This document shows, piece by piece, positions 1-11,523 of a stretch of 64,000 nucleotides of DNA. The translations under genes were made by a program, and so were the position numbers. The notes beneath the pieces were generated by a model. It was not told the DNA's origin. It ran no database searches and saw only the letters and a list, made by a program, of their open reading frames with translations. Positions within the stretch are counted from its first letter, which is position 1. Each line of letters opens with the position of its first letter. Source of the stretch: Telmatactis stephensoni (Eukaryota > Cnidaria > Anthozoa > Actiniaria > Isophelliidae); NCBI GenBank assembly GCA_029948255.1, contig JALIZF010001495.1, positions 62,001-126,000 of the forward strand. Reading direction: 5' to 3'.

Positions 1-430
1 ATAATGGTTGCTTCGTATCTCATGATCTCCTTAGTTACAGGTGGGGGAAAGGGAAAGGAACTGATGCCCACTTCGCCTTTGCTCTATCCCAAAGTGAGGT
101 TGGATATTGGGAAATTTCAAATATATCACTTTATGCAATGTAATGTGGTACTTATACAGCGCATTTCACGCGAGTCTCATGCACTGTACATTTAAGGATC
201 ATCTGTAAAAGAGTATGGACCGTTATTTAAGGCGCAATTTGCAGCCACGGAACTTTATAATATTACCTTAAGTAGCCTCCTATTTGGAACACAGGGTCAA
301 TTCAAGGATGTTGCTAGACCGGGAACACAATACTACTGGTAGTGTTTATCAAGGTCACGAACGAGTCGATTCACGATAAATCAGATCTTGGTTGAAGGTG
401 ATCGAATGTATCTACACGCTCTAGAAAAAG
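1..430. other. No gene seen
   Basis: No open frame here resembles a known protein, and no repeat structure or RNA gene is evident. The stretch ends at the inverted repeat of the next element. Confidence 0.5.
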
Positions 431-1722
431 GTCAAATCCCGGGGGGGGGAGAGACTCCCATATATCGAAGGGCGGGGATGATCGTCGTATCTTTTAGGGG
501 TAAAAATCATGGTTCTGGTATCTTTTAGGGTGTTGTGAAGGTTTTTGGCCCACCTACCGTTAATCTGGTATCTTTTAGGGTATCTTTTGGAGACAACAAC
601 AGCTTTTAACAGTAACGTCATTTCATTTTAATCGGCTTAAAATTGCCTTGCGTAACTGAATACGATGGTAATCTGAATATCACTACAAATAATAATTGAT
701 CTCGGAGCTAATGTAAACTGTCATTAATATAAGAGTTGATGTGAACTTAATGATAATGAGTTTATAATATGCTAATTAGACCAATATCAACACGGCGAAA
801 TAAGTTATCAAACGGGAATAACCAGTAGACTGTTTTCTGCAACTTGTGTTGAAATATTTTTATTTTTGGTGAAATATTTTTATTTTCGGTGTGACCAAAT
901 GTCTAATAATTCAGTGTAGTAGTTTTAAAAATGTGTAAACTTAGATCTTAGATATTTGTGCAAGCGGAATTTTTGGGTGCCACACATGATGCGGCATCAT
1001 ATCGAATGATGACACCGATTGGACCTGGACGTCCATTAGACCTCCCACCTGGAGCTAACCTTTTAGCTGACAGGGCCTATCCAGACGGCGGTCCACTCCT
1101 TACTCCAGTGCGTGCGAACCAAGTCCGTCTTCTTCAACCTGGAGAGAGAAGGCGGGCTAGGAGATTTAACAGGGCCCTGGCAAGGCGTCGAATAAAAATC
1201 GAACACGTTTTTAAAGAGATGAAAACATATAATGCTGTTGGACAAATTTGGCAACATCCAAGGTGGCTCTTGCCCATTTGTGTCGAGCTTACTGCTTTTC
1301 TTGCTGAGCGTAGAGTCAGACTTTTATTACGTCTCTAAGACTAAAAAGTATCTAGACCTTTGATTTCAATGACACATTTTGTAGGTTATGCCAAAAACGT
1401 TGCACAAAGCATGCAAACGTAGATGTAAACTTAAGTTATGGTTGAATAAAATATGTTTCAACAAAACATAACGGACGTTGTCGACATTAGCATAGTCAAG
1501 GCTTATTAGCATATAACAAAGTCATTAGCATTTTAAAAGCAGGTTACGGGAAAACGCTCTAATATATAAATAAGTTTATTTTGTAGCTGGTATCTTTTAG
1601 GGGTAAAAATCTTACGTGGCCACGCCCACTTTTTTTTACTCAGGTATCTTTTAGGGTTATTTTTTAAAATTCCGACGATCATCCCCGTCCTAAATGAGAG
1701 GGAGTCCCCCCCGGGGGTCAAA
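431..1722. mobile_element. TIR element carrying Harbinger-like transposase fragment
   Basis: The two ends are inverted copies of about 50 bp. The left (431-487) runs from a long G-tract through ACTCCC to GGGCGGGGATGATCGTCG. The right (1673-1722) is its imperfect reverse complement. Inside each end sits the motif GGTATCTTTTAGGG(G), twice per side (about 487 and 513; 1589 and 1642), in the same orientation on both sides rather than inverted. A transposase fragment lies between. A diverged relative of the right end is found at 53.87-54.2 kb, so this is a dispersed family. No clean target duplication could be read. Confidence 0.6.
958..1338 (+). pseudogene. DDE transposase fragment (Harbinger/PIF, DDE_Tnp_4 type)
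   Basis: This is an open frame of about 126 codons ending in TAA, without a convincing ATG (it opens at GTG), so only the C-terminal part of a transposase remains. The stretch LADRAYPDGGPLLTP followed by an FNRALARRRIKIEHVFKEMK-type segment matches the second catalytic Asp region and the RI.VE..F..LK block containing the catalytic Glu in DDE superfamily 4 (PIF/Harbinger-like) nucleases. The first catalytic Asp and the N-terminus are absent upstream. It lies between the inverted repeats of the surrounding element and is presumably its degenerate enzyme. Function would have been cut-and-paste transposition; this copy is dead. Confidence 0.65.
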
Positions 1723-2436
1723 TTCCAGATGCCGAGACGATTTCATTGCAGTATCTACTACAATACAATTAAATTGGTTTCCGTCCCTTGTAAATAAACT
1801 TTGCTAACACTAGCTGTTTGCCGTTTGTTCTGTAATTCAATATTGGAAGGTCAACAAGCAGTGTTCGTCACACAACGCACAGAAATTTGATATATCAGGG
1901 AAAGCAGTGTTCTTTCCTGAGTTTTATTTAGGGGATCGGGAACAGTTCTGCTAACGCGGATAAACCAACTGTTTTCTGCTCACAGCACCTCACTTTCTAT
2001 TAGAAATAGCTAGTTCATAATACATAATTTTTTGATTGAAGGAATGATTGCTTGACTGGCTATTACCTTTTGATGTTAATACCACAGCAAAGCATGGTTT
2101 TCAATTCTGAATGAATTTGCAAATTTTAACAACACCATTTAAAAGTTCTACAGAGGAGTCGGTATTCTATCAGTAGTGTAAAGTCTTTTAATTTTGAAAT
2201 TTGTATAGGTAACAAACAGCAATCATGTGTCATAAAAAAGGTTTAAAACACAGGGAAAATTCGAGATTGTTTTAAAGCAAGAATGAATTCCAAATGAAAT
2301 GTAAATCTCCAGCTCAAAAGGCGTAATTAGCATAAGAAACTACAAATCTGTCGGCAACTACTCCAACAGTTTAAGCGAGTTTTCAGGCTTTTATAAGCCA
2401 TCTTGAAATTCTCCTTTAGAAAAAACAATAGGCTTG
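1723..2436. other. No gene seen
   Basis: A+T-rich sequence with no recognisable coding, RNA or repeat feature. Confidence 0.5.
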
Positions 2437-2525
2437 GGGGGATCCCTGGCTCAGATCCCTGGCTCAGATCCCTGGCTCGGATCCCTGGCTTGGATCCCTG
2501 GCTCGGATCCTGGCTCGGATCCTGG
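2437..2525. repeat. Minisatellite, GGATCCCTGGCTC unit
   Basis: About six to seven tandem units of roughly 13-14 bp (GGATCCCTGGCTC with A/G variation). The last two units have lost one C in the CCC run. No coding role is seen. Confidence 0.85.
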
Positions 2526-2993
2526 CTAGTATATTAGTTTGTCTCTAATTTAAGAGCTTTATCACTACTGCATTGTTGTCTTTGTAATCCATGTAATTCT
2601 TTGTACTTTATATATATATTTAGACCAAATTAACAAACTTTATTATGACATGAGCTGTAGGGACGCGGTGATGTCGCCCAACATCATAAGTTGAGTTATT
2701 GTTATACATGATAATTGAACCACTTTTGACATAATTTAAGAGCCAGTGCCATGTTATTTTTTTTTTCCAATTCATGTAATTGTAGTTTTTATATTACACC
2801 AAATTAACAAACTTTCTGAGCTTAGTAGGGAAGCGGTGATCTTAAACAGTCTCAAAAGTTCTTTTCAAAAGGCAATACAAGTCCCGATAATATTTGAGTC
2901 GCCCGTACCACAAGGGATTGTCCAGTTGATGCATGACTTCAAAGACTGAAGATTATTACAAACTGAAGTTCTGAAAGTTCTTTTCTTGTTACC
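2526..2993. repeat. Short diverged direct duplication
   Basis: The segment containing ACCAAATTAACAAACTTT followed about 30 bp later by CGGTGAT occurs at about 2624-2675 and again at about 2789-2840. It precedes the first exon of the zinc-finger/polymerase gene. No ORF of note. Confidence 0.4.
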
Positions 2994-4919
2994 ATGACTA
3001 AGTTTTACGAAGGATTCTCAGAGGAAAGAAACGAATTGGTAAGATTTATCTAGATTTTTATCTAACTTCAAATACTGGTCTTTTTTTTTTTCTTTTTTCG
3101 TTCCTCGAATTTACGAGGTCTTATGTTTTAATTGTTAATCAGTTAGATTTTCAACTACAGCTTTTAGATATTTCATCTGTTTCCTTTTCTGAATTTTGTT
3201 ATAAAAAAAGGAAAAATTTAAATGCATTATTCATTTTTTTGTAACAACTCATTATCTGAGTAAAAAATGTGGTAGATAAAAGAGTATTAAAACCTCTTCT
3301 TTTTTTTCTGGATCTTAATTTAATAGGGAGGTAGTTGGAAGGAGAGTGAATTAAACGACATTGGGGTTCATTCAGACTCTGAGTTGGAGAACATTCATAC
3401 TCAAGATCTATTGTTTGGGTGCATTCAGCAACCACTGGTAAGGATCACAAATAATCAAGCGATATTTACTAATAGTTTAATGAAATGTTAGTGCTAACAG
3501 TTGGTTCCTTCGCTTTGATTGAATAGATGGAATGAAGTTGGAGTGAGGCCGAACTTGAAGTGATGACACCTGGAACATGGACCACTATGATAGATCAGTT
3601 TGTCGATTCCGACGTGGAAGTAGAAAACTTGAATTTTTCCACTCAGTCAACCTTTGATGACGAAGACTTCTTGAAAGCTGTTTTTCCCGATCAATTTAAG
3701 AAGAAAAAAGTGGAGCATTTTTCAGTAAGTAAAGATTTTTATAATTTTTTAATTTTGCTGATGAATAGTTAAGCCGACGCTATGGTAAGAACCTTGAAGT
3801 TACTCCCACCCTTTTATTCTTATTATGAGACACTGTAACTATAACGTTTTTCCATCCAGGCTGTAATCAATGGACTAATTATCAATTTCTGCTGACTCTC
3901 TCTCTATATATATTTAATTGATATCAACAGGAAGAGGAATGCATCCCACACGAATTACTGGATAACTGGGATCCCATTTGTCTGGACAACTCTGAATTGG
4001 CGATTGATAAACTCGAGGTATGAGAATTTAATATTTAAACATAAAAACACACGGTTTCACAGTGCTATTTACGGGATGTATTAGTTGTAGTTGTATTTTA
4101 TTATTATTAATTATTATTTGACAGTGATCATTGCAGTGACAGCAGCGATGTACATCAGAGCTTAGAAATTGAGGTAAACATTTGTACACTAAGTCACTAG
4201 TGAAATCCGTAAAGAGAAATACTTATTCCGGTTTTCTATTTTGATAGCTGGAAGATGATCTTTTTGTGGAAACGCCGAATAGTGTTGGTGAAGAACCTGA
4301 CCAGATCTTAGAACAGGTAAGGGACTGTTTAATAGTATATCACTTACAGAACGAGTTAATTGTTTAAAACAAAATACTCACATATTTTATTTTGTTGAAT
4401 TTATTGTTCTGATTGTACCGACAATTTTTTTATTATTATTATTTTGTTAGCCTGTAGTACTTCCATGCAAATTGGAAATGGAGCTAAGAATGCGTCCTTA
4501 ACTGAACAGGTAATAATCGTAGTATTTTTTTATCTAACATCTAAAATAATGTTTATTCTTTTTTTTATGATAGGTTTCGTCTGACGCCTCTAGCTTTGAA
4601 TGCTCAAGATGTCACCAAATTCTCAAGACCAAACAAAACCTAACCCGCCATCATGACAATGTTCACAAAAATCCCAAGCCATTCAAATGCACAGTCTGTG
4701 ATAAATCGTTTGGCCTTAAACATCATCTGAAACAACACGAAAAGACCCACAACGACCAGATTTCAAAAGAGTATTCTTGCAACCATTGTTCATCAAAGTT
4801 CCCTTCCATTGACCGACTACGTGTTCATACAGAAACTGCCCATCCTGTTCCTGTTCACATCTCGAGACAAACGTTCCTCTTCCAACTCCAATCCTCCCAA
4901 GAAGAGACAAAAAACTAAA
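2994..4919 (+). pseudogene. N-terminal exons with three C2H2 zinc fingers (PolB-associated gene)
   Basis: A series of small exons can be read with GT-AG borders: 2994-3038 (starts MTKFYEGFSEERNEL), 3327-3437, about 3548-3724, 3931-4017, about 4125-4173, 4248-4316, about 4451-4509 and 4574-4917. Most are phase 0 and acidic. The 4125 and 4451 exons do not keep the frame, so the copy is probably decayed. The last exon holds three C2H2 fingers: C-x2-C...H-x4-H (starting CSRCH), CTVCDKSF...HEKTH and CNHCSSKF...HTETAH. The end of the exon reads as a Lys/Arg-rich nuclear-localisation-like tail only after a one-base frame change near 4855. It is followed by the polymerase-like region at 5.1-7.0 kb and is most likely the front of the same gene. 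Confidence 0.6.
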
Positions 4920-5081
4920 GGTAATCAATAATATAAATAATTACCTTGGATTCTAGAAGAAATTAGTTTATTCTTGGAAGCGATTAAAAGTTACACGTAC
5001 CAATATGTAAGTCTTATACATTAATTGTACTCATTCCAAGTTTCTTTTGTCAACTGACTTTTGCAGATAGTTGCCTGGTTT

Positions 5082-7001
5082 GTCCCCACCTTCATCAATG
5101 CCACAAGTTCCACACGTTCCACCACCACCACCACCACCTCCACCATTTCCTCAACCCGCCCAGTCACGTCAATGACAACAAAGTGTTTTTCCTGTTGATC
5201 CAATATCAATGCCACAGGAGTTGTACGATAATGTGGACGGAGATATACGTGAAATGATCGAACATTGGCGCGCTATAAGAACACGGCAAAATCGTGGAAA
5301 CCGAATCCAAGACCAGTACAATTTCCGTGTTGAGTCTGATGGTCCACAACCGTTCACAAGATACCTCCAACAAATCATGGACGACCAGACAAGCGTTTTC
5401 AAGGTGAATATTTCATTTGGTTTTATTCTGCGGAATCGTGATACTGATGAGCTGGTGTACTATCATCCCCGTGTGAACAACCAGAGACTCTTTGAAATGC
5501 CGCATTCGATCAGAAACCAAAATGACCTCGACGCAGTCATCAAGATTTTACGAAATACAGACTTCATCGAGTTCATCAAGCAGCAAAGGCCTAATTCAAA
5601 GTACATAGTTGACTGGGTTACGAATATAACGTTTTACATCTCCAGGTTGAGAGGACATCCCATTGGACATCCAACTCAACTTCCTGATTACATCTTGGAA
5701 AATCCATCTCTCGTCTCCTTAGACAAAAATCGTAATAGTGGAAAGCCATATGATGACTGGTTGTGTGTATTCCGTTGTCTAGCCATGAATAGAGGTTGTC
5801 ACCCAAAGAACTTAGAGAAAGCTGCCAAGATCTAATTTGAAAGGTAATCTATTTTTCAGAATTATTTCTTTTCCACATTCACCGCACCAATTCACTTCTT
5901 TACTCGCTCATTCATTTATTACTTCTTTTAAAGATATCCGTTCTTCACTCAACATTTAATATTCTCCTTTCTGTTTGCTCCTTTTTTCTTATGTATTTCG
6001 CTTTGTCTCTCTTAAATGATCTCTATGTTTATTTCTTAGTGCATACTTGACTATTCTATTATTATTATTATTCACTCATCTCTTTGTGTTTGATTAACAG
6101 ATATGCAAAGCGATATGTTCCTCGTCGCTCACAATTTAAAGGTATCAAGCTCGAAGAGCTTCATCAATTGGACAGAGAGTTTGAAATCAACATCATGGTG
6201 TATTCGCTGGAACCTTATAACAGAGGTGATGATGACGACGACGACGTCGAACCAAATAATCCTATCGTTGCTTGACTGGTGAGGCGTTCTCATTGCAGAT
6301 ATCAAGATACAATGTACCTGAACTTGTATGACCGACACTTCAGCTACATCAAAGACATCACATTGTATTCAAAGTCCTACCAGTGTTCAAAGTGTGAAAA
6401 GTATTGGAAGAATGCTTGGAGTCTAAACCGCCATGAACAAAAGTGTGAACCAAACGTTCGATTGAGATACCCTGGAGGTGCCTATGTAGTTCCCCCAACC
6501 ATCTTTGAGAAATTGCAGGACGAGGAAATTCACGTTCCAGATGAACTACGTTATTACAAGTATATCTCAATGTTTGATTTTGAAAGTATGTTCGACCAGA
6601 CAGACCTTCCCAAGAACTCAAGCGAACTAACATGGTACAACAAACATGTTCCACTCTCGGTAAGCACCTGTTCCAACGTCCCAGGATATGAACAGCCCGG
6701 ATGTTTTGTAACAGAAGGTGATGCACACAGATTGATAAAACAGTTTGTGGACTATCTACTAGAAATCAGTCATGAAAGCTTCCGCTTGCTCTTGCAGGAT
6801 TTCCAAGAAATCTTCACTGCTATTGACGAAAAGATCAATAGAACAAGTACCAGTCACACCAACAAAAGTAATGAACGAGATATCCAAGAAATGGTGGATC
6901 TACTGGTCAACCTACAAAACGAGAGCGAAGAAAACGACTGTGGAATCGATATAATGAACAGTGACGATGAAGACGAGGAGGAACTAGGTATTTTTAAATG
7001 A
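5082..7001 (+). pseudogene. Protein-primed DNA polymerase B, N-terminal part (Polinton/virus-like)
   Basis: Three open blocks (about 5098-5834, 6101-6272, 6276-7001) share one gene. A proline-rich linker leads into a 208-codon block containing FKVNISFGFILRN and KPYDDWLCVFRCLA. A GT-AG intron (about 5844-6101) follows, then a block with a CxxC...HxxxxC zinc-ribbon-like segment (YQCSKCEKYWKNAWSLNRHE) and MFDFESMFD. The last has the D-x-E form of exonuclease motif I of family B polymerases. I know this arrangement from multicopy cnidarian genes that continue into a type-B polymerase. Two in-frame stops (TAA near 5833, TGA near 6273) and the missing polymerase domain after 7001 show that this copy is broken. 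A role in self-replication of a Polinton/adintovirus-like element is inference. Confidence 0.6.
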
Positions 7002-7067
7002 AAGAGAAATACCATATAAAAGTGGAAAAGGGAAAAACCAACCGCATCCATTAGTAAAGTTAAAGGT

Positions 7068-8160
7068 AAGTTGTGTCGATCTGTGTTGATAGTGTTAATG
7101 GCAAAGAGTATGAATGGTTCAAAAGTTACTTATCTGGAAGATCTCAGTTTGTCTCGTGTGGTGGAACCGATTCCCAGCAATTGACGATCACCCATGGAGT
7201 ACCGCAAGGGTCTGTATTAGGCCCGACTGAATATTCATATATGGCATCATATATGGCATCGCGGACGTCTGTGGTAACTGTACTGTTGTATTGTATGCCG
7301 ATGACAGAGAGATCCACACCAGCTCTAAAGATGTTAAAGTTGCTGAACAGTGTGTCAATGATGATCTTGGACGAGTAAGTGCTTGGCTCAATACTAATGG
7401 TCTCATCAGCAATCCTAAGAAATCAGAGGCAATCCTGATTGGATCAAAATATGCAGTAAAAAATGCCCCCGATCTACAAATCACTCTAGATGGAAAGCCA
7501 TTGAAACAATGTGAACACTTTAAATATTTAGGTGTTTATATAGATAACTGTCTAAGCTGGAATAAGCATGTCTCATATTTAGCATCTAGAATATATCCTA
7601 AGCTTAAGATGTTAAATAGAATTGCACCCTTTCATAGTCAAAAGGTGCTTCTAACTATTTATAAGCAAACAATATTAACTATAGTAGACTATGGATGTAT
7701 TGTGTGGGGAGATTGTGGAAATAACAATTCACAACGTTTAGAAAGGTTACAAAATCAGGCCATGCGTATTATCCTCTCCGCAAAACGTAAGACATGTTCC
7801 CAAGAAATGCGTACTAAGCTTTCTTTATTATCGTTAGAGAGCAGACGTAGGTTCTTAACACTTCAACTTGTATTTAAGATTATACATAATGTAAATTGCC
7901 CGCAGCAGTTAGAAGGCTATCTCCTTAAGAGATCAGCTTTTCATACCAGAGATCTTAGAGATTCTACATTATTGAACATTGTTGCTACCAAGTCCAAAAT
8001 GGGTAAAACATCATTTAAATGTGCTGCTGCTAGGGAGTGGAATCTTCTGCCTAGGGACATTTGAGAGATACAATCTTTACCTAAATTTAAGGTTAGAGTT
8101 TTTAAGTATTTCTTAGAAATTGACAAATCTAGCCATTTATGTAGTCTAAGATAAGTATAT
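7068..8160 (+). mobile_element. 5'-truncated non-LTR retrotransposon fragment
   Basis: The fragment begins abruptly inside the reverse transcriptase and runs to the end of the ORF. Motif B (GVPQGSVLGP) is at about 7193-7222 and motif C (YADD) at about 7294, now in different reading frames. A short tandem duplication (TATATGGCATCA, about 7240-7262) separates them. The 257-codon downstream block holds the thumb and C-terminal domain typical of CR1/Jockey/RTE-group elements (KYLGVYIDNCLSWNKHV, WGDCGNNNSQRLERLQNQAMR, AAREWNLLPRDI) and ends at TGA 8062. It abuts the polymerase pseudogene, so it may have truncated that gene by insertion. Confidence 0.8.
7291..8064 (+). pseudogene. Reverse transcriptase C-terminal half
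   Basis: An open stretch of 257 codons starts at the YADD catalytic motif and continues through the thumb and the C-terminal region found in CR1-like elements. Motifs 0-A are missing and motif B lies upstream in another frame, so no active enzyme can be made. Residue order and the ending WNLLPRD are characteristic of the family. It is a dead copy produced by 5' truncation, the usual fate of target-primed reverse transcription. Confidence 0.75.
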
Positions 8161-8289
8161 TGTTTTGATTTTTTTTACCCTCATTATTATTATTTCATTA
8201 TCAGAACCTTTAGAGTTTTGAATCAGACGTATATAGATTTTATTATAGATTTTTAGATTTTTTCAATGATCATATTTTGTAGATTTTAG

Positions 8290-8870
8290 ATTTTTAAAGC
8301 CAACAAATCGCAAAATTAAAGACTCGCGAAAAAAAAGAATGCGCGAAAATTAAACACGCGAAATATAGTACACTTCTATAACTGCTTTAATCAATGATTA
8401 ACTGGGTTTATAGCTACATTGTAATTGTCATCATCTATTTATCTTCTACTTCAGCACTTTCTTCATCCGAATCACTCATTTCTTCTCCTTGTTAAAACAT
8501 CTTTCGTGCAGAACTGCATGCCATAGGTATTTAAAATCAATTTTTACAATTGACTTTCATTAAATACGATATTGCAGTAGCATTTGATTGATTTGCAGTA
8601 TTGCTTGATTTGTTTGATTATAAACGCTATTTCTATTACCTAATTGCAAATCATGATTGTAAATCAATCGTTATTTAAGTGATCATTCAATAAAAAACGG
8701 TTTTCTAAGTCTGTCTTTTGTCAATTTTCGCGAAATTAAATGCCCTAAATTTATCATTTTTTGCAAAATCACAAAAATTAATGCTCGCGAAATATTCATG
8801 TTCCAAATTCGCGAAATTAAGTGCCCGCGAAAATTAGTACGAATAAGGTATTCACTATTTGCAATTCAAG
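8290..8870. repeat. CGCGAAATTAA-rich non-autonomous element
   Basis: Both ends of this stretch are packed with variants of CGCGAAATTAA / CGCGAAAATTA (about 8320-8370 and 8730-8845), while the middle is plain A+T-rich sequence. This pattern of end-clustered motif fits a non-autonomous DNA transposon. No coding sequence is present, and the exact boundaries and target duplication were not resolved. Confidence 0.45.
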
Positions 8871-8894
8871 ATTTGAAACGACAAGTAAGAGTTT

Positions 8895-9108
8895 GGTAGA
8901 GGTTATTTCGCGAGCTTCAGAACGACATTTCGTGTCAAAAGGTCCCGTTATTACGGCTAGATAAAGGTTAGGTTTAGGGCTAGGGACTGGGATAGGGTCT
9001 ACCCCCTAACCTAGCCCTAAACCTAACCCTAAAACCTAAAATCTAGCTCTAATAATGGGGTCCTTTGGCGCGAAATGTCGTTCTGAAGCTCGCGAAAGAG
9101 CCTCTACC
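8895..9108. mobile_element. Fold-back MITE with 9-bp target duplication
   Basis: The 214-bp unit is almost entirely an inverted repeat. It starts GGTAGAGG and ends CCTCTACC, with arms of about 100 bp including CGCGAGCTTCAGAACGACAT. The exact 9-bp sequence TAAGAGTTT flanks it on both sides (8886-8894 and 9109-9117). A 9-bp duplication suits the MuDR superfamily. The centre contains telomere-like CCTAACCCTAA runs in both orientations. It inserted just 5' of the gag relic. Confidence 0.85.
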
Positions 9109-9117
9109 TAAGAGTTT

Positions 9118-9910
9118 ATAGCAACGAGACAGGACAAGGCAGTTATGGCAACAACAAGAGCAGTTTTTGAAGACTTTGATGTCCAAAATGGAGATATAGA
9201 CAGCTATATCAACTGCCTATGTCAATATTTTATTGCTTGGGACATAGCAGATTCAGAAGAAAATAGAGCCAAGATAAAAGCCATAGTTTTAAGCAGCATT
9301 GGAAGCAAAACATAAAAGATACTACACAACACATGTTACCCACAACATTCGATCGAGAAGAGTTTTACAGAGTTATGTGGTCTCCTGTAGTCAAGCATTT
9401 TAGATTCAATTCTTTGCAGCAAGGAGTGGGAAACTTGATCACCAAATTTGTTGCAAAATTAAAGAGTGGCAGCACATTGCAACTTCAAAGGACCATCATG
9501 ATTAACCAAAGTTATATAGATGTTTTCCCTCTTGAAATAAAGTTATTATTATTATAAAGGAGATCAATTACAGGAAAGTTTAAGGGACAGATTTATTTGT
9601 GGACTTTCATCAGATCATATCCGAACAAAACTACTGGCACAAAATTACACCTTTCAGAAGCATTGGAGATGGCTTTGGCTTAGGAAACAGAAGAAAAGAA
9701 TGTTAAAAATATTAGCCAGTGACCAACGTTGAATGTAAACAAGATTACAGACAGACAGGAAGACAGATCAAAGCAAGATTACCAACCACGTAGATATGTC
9801 AGAGTTTGTGAGGAAAAGAAGTGCCTAAGATGTGGTCAGAAGAATCACACAGCAGATGAATGTTGACATAAAAATGCTAAATGCTACAAGTGTCAGAAAA
9901 TTGGCTGTCT
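9118..9910 (+). pseudogene. Ty3/gypsy-type gag relic with zinc knuckle
   Basis: Translated in shifting frames, this stretch gives gag-like peptides: AVFEDFDVQNGDIDSYINC near 9157-9215, then LRDRFICGLSSDHIRTKLL near 9577-9635 (the conserved 'R...GL....IR..L' segment of Ty3-type capsids). A CLRCGQKNHTADEC knuckle (C-x2-C-x4-H-x4-C) follows near 9826-9867, with the start of a second one. Several stops and frameshifts interrupt it, and no protease or reverse transcriptase follows. The reading is from motif pattern only. It is a dead fragment of an LTR retrotransposon whose LTRs were not found. Confidence 0.65.
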
Positions 9911-10120
9911 GCGACTAGATTTACGACTAGATTCCACTGGAATTGTCTTTTTTCCATCGGAATCCAGTGGTAAAGAAATAAAGATTGGCCCCCTGTGTTA
10001 ATCCTATCAACAGTAAACTCAATTCTCATTAAATTATTACGGTTGATTTGGTTGGAGTTCCTTCGTAAAATCCACAGATAGAAAACTCAAGTCATCGAAA
10101 TTCTATTGGTATTCTACTGG
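9911..10120. other. No gene seen
   Basis: Non-coding sequence between the gag relic and the next MITE. Confidence 0.4.
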
Positions 10121-10256
10121 GCCCGGCTGTACGAAGGTTGGATAAAGTTATCCATCGGATAAGAGTTATCCACTGTATAGATTTTGTATAGATTTTATCT
10201 CATGGATAAGGATTTATCTGCTGGATAGCGCTATTCACCCTTCGTACAACCGGCTC
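10121..10256. mobile_element. Short MITE, ends GCCGGNTGTACGAAGG
   Basis: The left end reads GCCCGGCTGTACGAAGG followed by TGGATAA/TTATCCA repeats. The right end is the inverted form (CCTTCGTACAACCGGCTC). Internally the TTATCC/GGATAA motif recurs in both orientations about eight times. CTGG occurs on both sides as a possible short target duplication. Non-coding. Confidence 0.65.
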
Positions 10257-11333
10257 CTGGTGAAAATATGTTTGGGACTCCTGTTGACTTATTCAGGAAG
10301 TGTTTAACGACATTGGTACTGGGGTGCTAAATGTATGTCAAAAATTCCCATATGACCACCTTGTAAATGGTATGTATAATCTTATATCTAGTAAAGTCCA
10401 ACATCAAATTATTCAAAAATCTAACTTCTAAGATTAACCTAAATTTGGAAGTAATAGCAATGCACATGACATGTATTGTAGAAACTCAGACCTAAATGGT
10501 TCATGGGCCACTAGTAACATGTGGGTTTTGATATCTTTCAACTAATGTGATTTCAATCAAAATTATGTTTAAGATAACAATCATATAACTTGTCTTAAAG
10601 TTGTCATGGTACATTAATTGTAATGAGCATTAAGTCAAATTATAAATCATTACACAGAAGCCCAAGCTCAACTTTTATAAATTCTGGTTTTAATATCACC
10701 TTGCAATAATATAAGTCCAAACAAAAACAACCCTATACCATATACTTAGGTACCCTATATAATGCTTATAATATGCAAACTACTTTAGATATCTCAAAAA
10801 AGATAACATTACAATGCAAACAGGATTTCCATCTATTTGTATATTTTCTACTTGTCAGTTATTTACTAAATTATGCTTAAGCCTCTTTTCAAATGTACAT
10901 GTTGCCTTTCATGGTTAAATTGCACAATTATGAACACTCCATTTTTACCACAACTTGTAATTTTCTCGCTTTCTGATTGGCTGTCAGCTATGATCAATAA
11001 GAGGACAGACACATAGATATTGCGTCATCTGTCACGCAAAGCAAAGTCAAACTTTTTGAAGTTTTTTAAAAAGAGAATACTATATTTTACATTTTTGAGC
11101 CAGTAGAATGACTACAAATAATGTAAGTCTAATTGTTTTTGCCTCGAAAAAAATCGATAGTTATTAACAAAACTGCCAGGCAGGTTCATGACATTTCACC
11201 GGTGAAAATTTACCAGGACTGACAGGACTCTCTGCATGCACAGCTGTGATTTCAGTCACGTTTTGGTCATGTCACGAAATATATAGTCAAATTTTAAATT
11301 GAAATGCTGTTTTTGTGGTAAAAAAGAAATCGA
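10257..11333. other. No gene seen
   Basis: Long A+T-rich stretch without recognisable genes. Around 10,965-11,010 there is a partial extra copy (GCTATGATCAATAAGAGGACAGACA) of the arm sequence of the palindrome at 11,334. Confidence 0.5.
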
Positions 11334-11500
11334 ACATAGATTTTCATTGTCTGTCCTCTTATTGATCATAGATGATGCCAAAAAATGTTCAAAACTTTGC
11401 AGTGAAACCACTCGCTACGCTTGTGGTTCCACTTGAGTTTTGAACATTTTTGTGATGTCATCTATGATCAATAAAAGGACAGACAATGAAAAACTATGTT
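11334..11500. repeat. Palindromic MITE (GATCAATAAAAGGACAGACA arms)
   Basis: Arms of about 75 bp face each other around position 11,418. The left arm runs from AACATAGATTTTCATTGTC, the right arm to GACAATGAAAAACTATGTT. Only a few substitutions separate the arms. Non-coding fold-back element. Confidence 0.75.
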
Positions 11501-11523
11501 TGATTTGTTAAATAGATTATGAC

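Noticed and set aside
8960..9045. Internal telomere remnant (CCCTAA/TTAGGG-like)
   Set aside because: Only a few imperfect units, placed in the middle of a MITE with a target duplication, so it is element sequence rather than a chromosome end.
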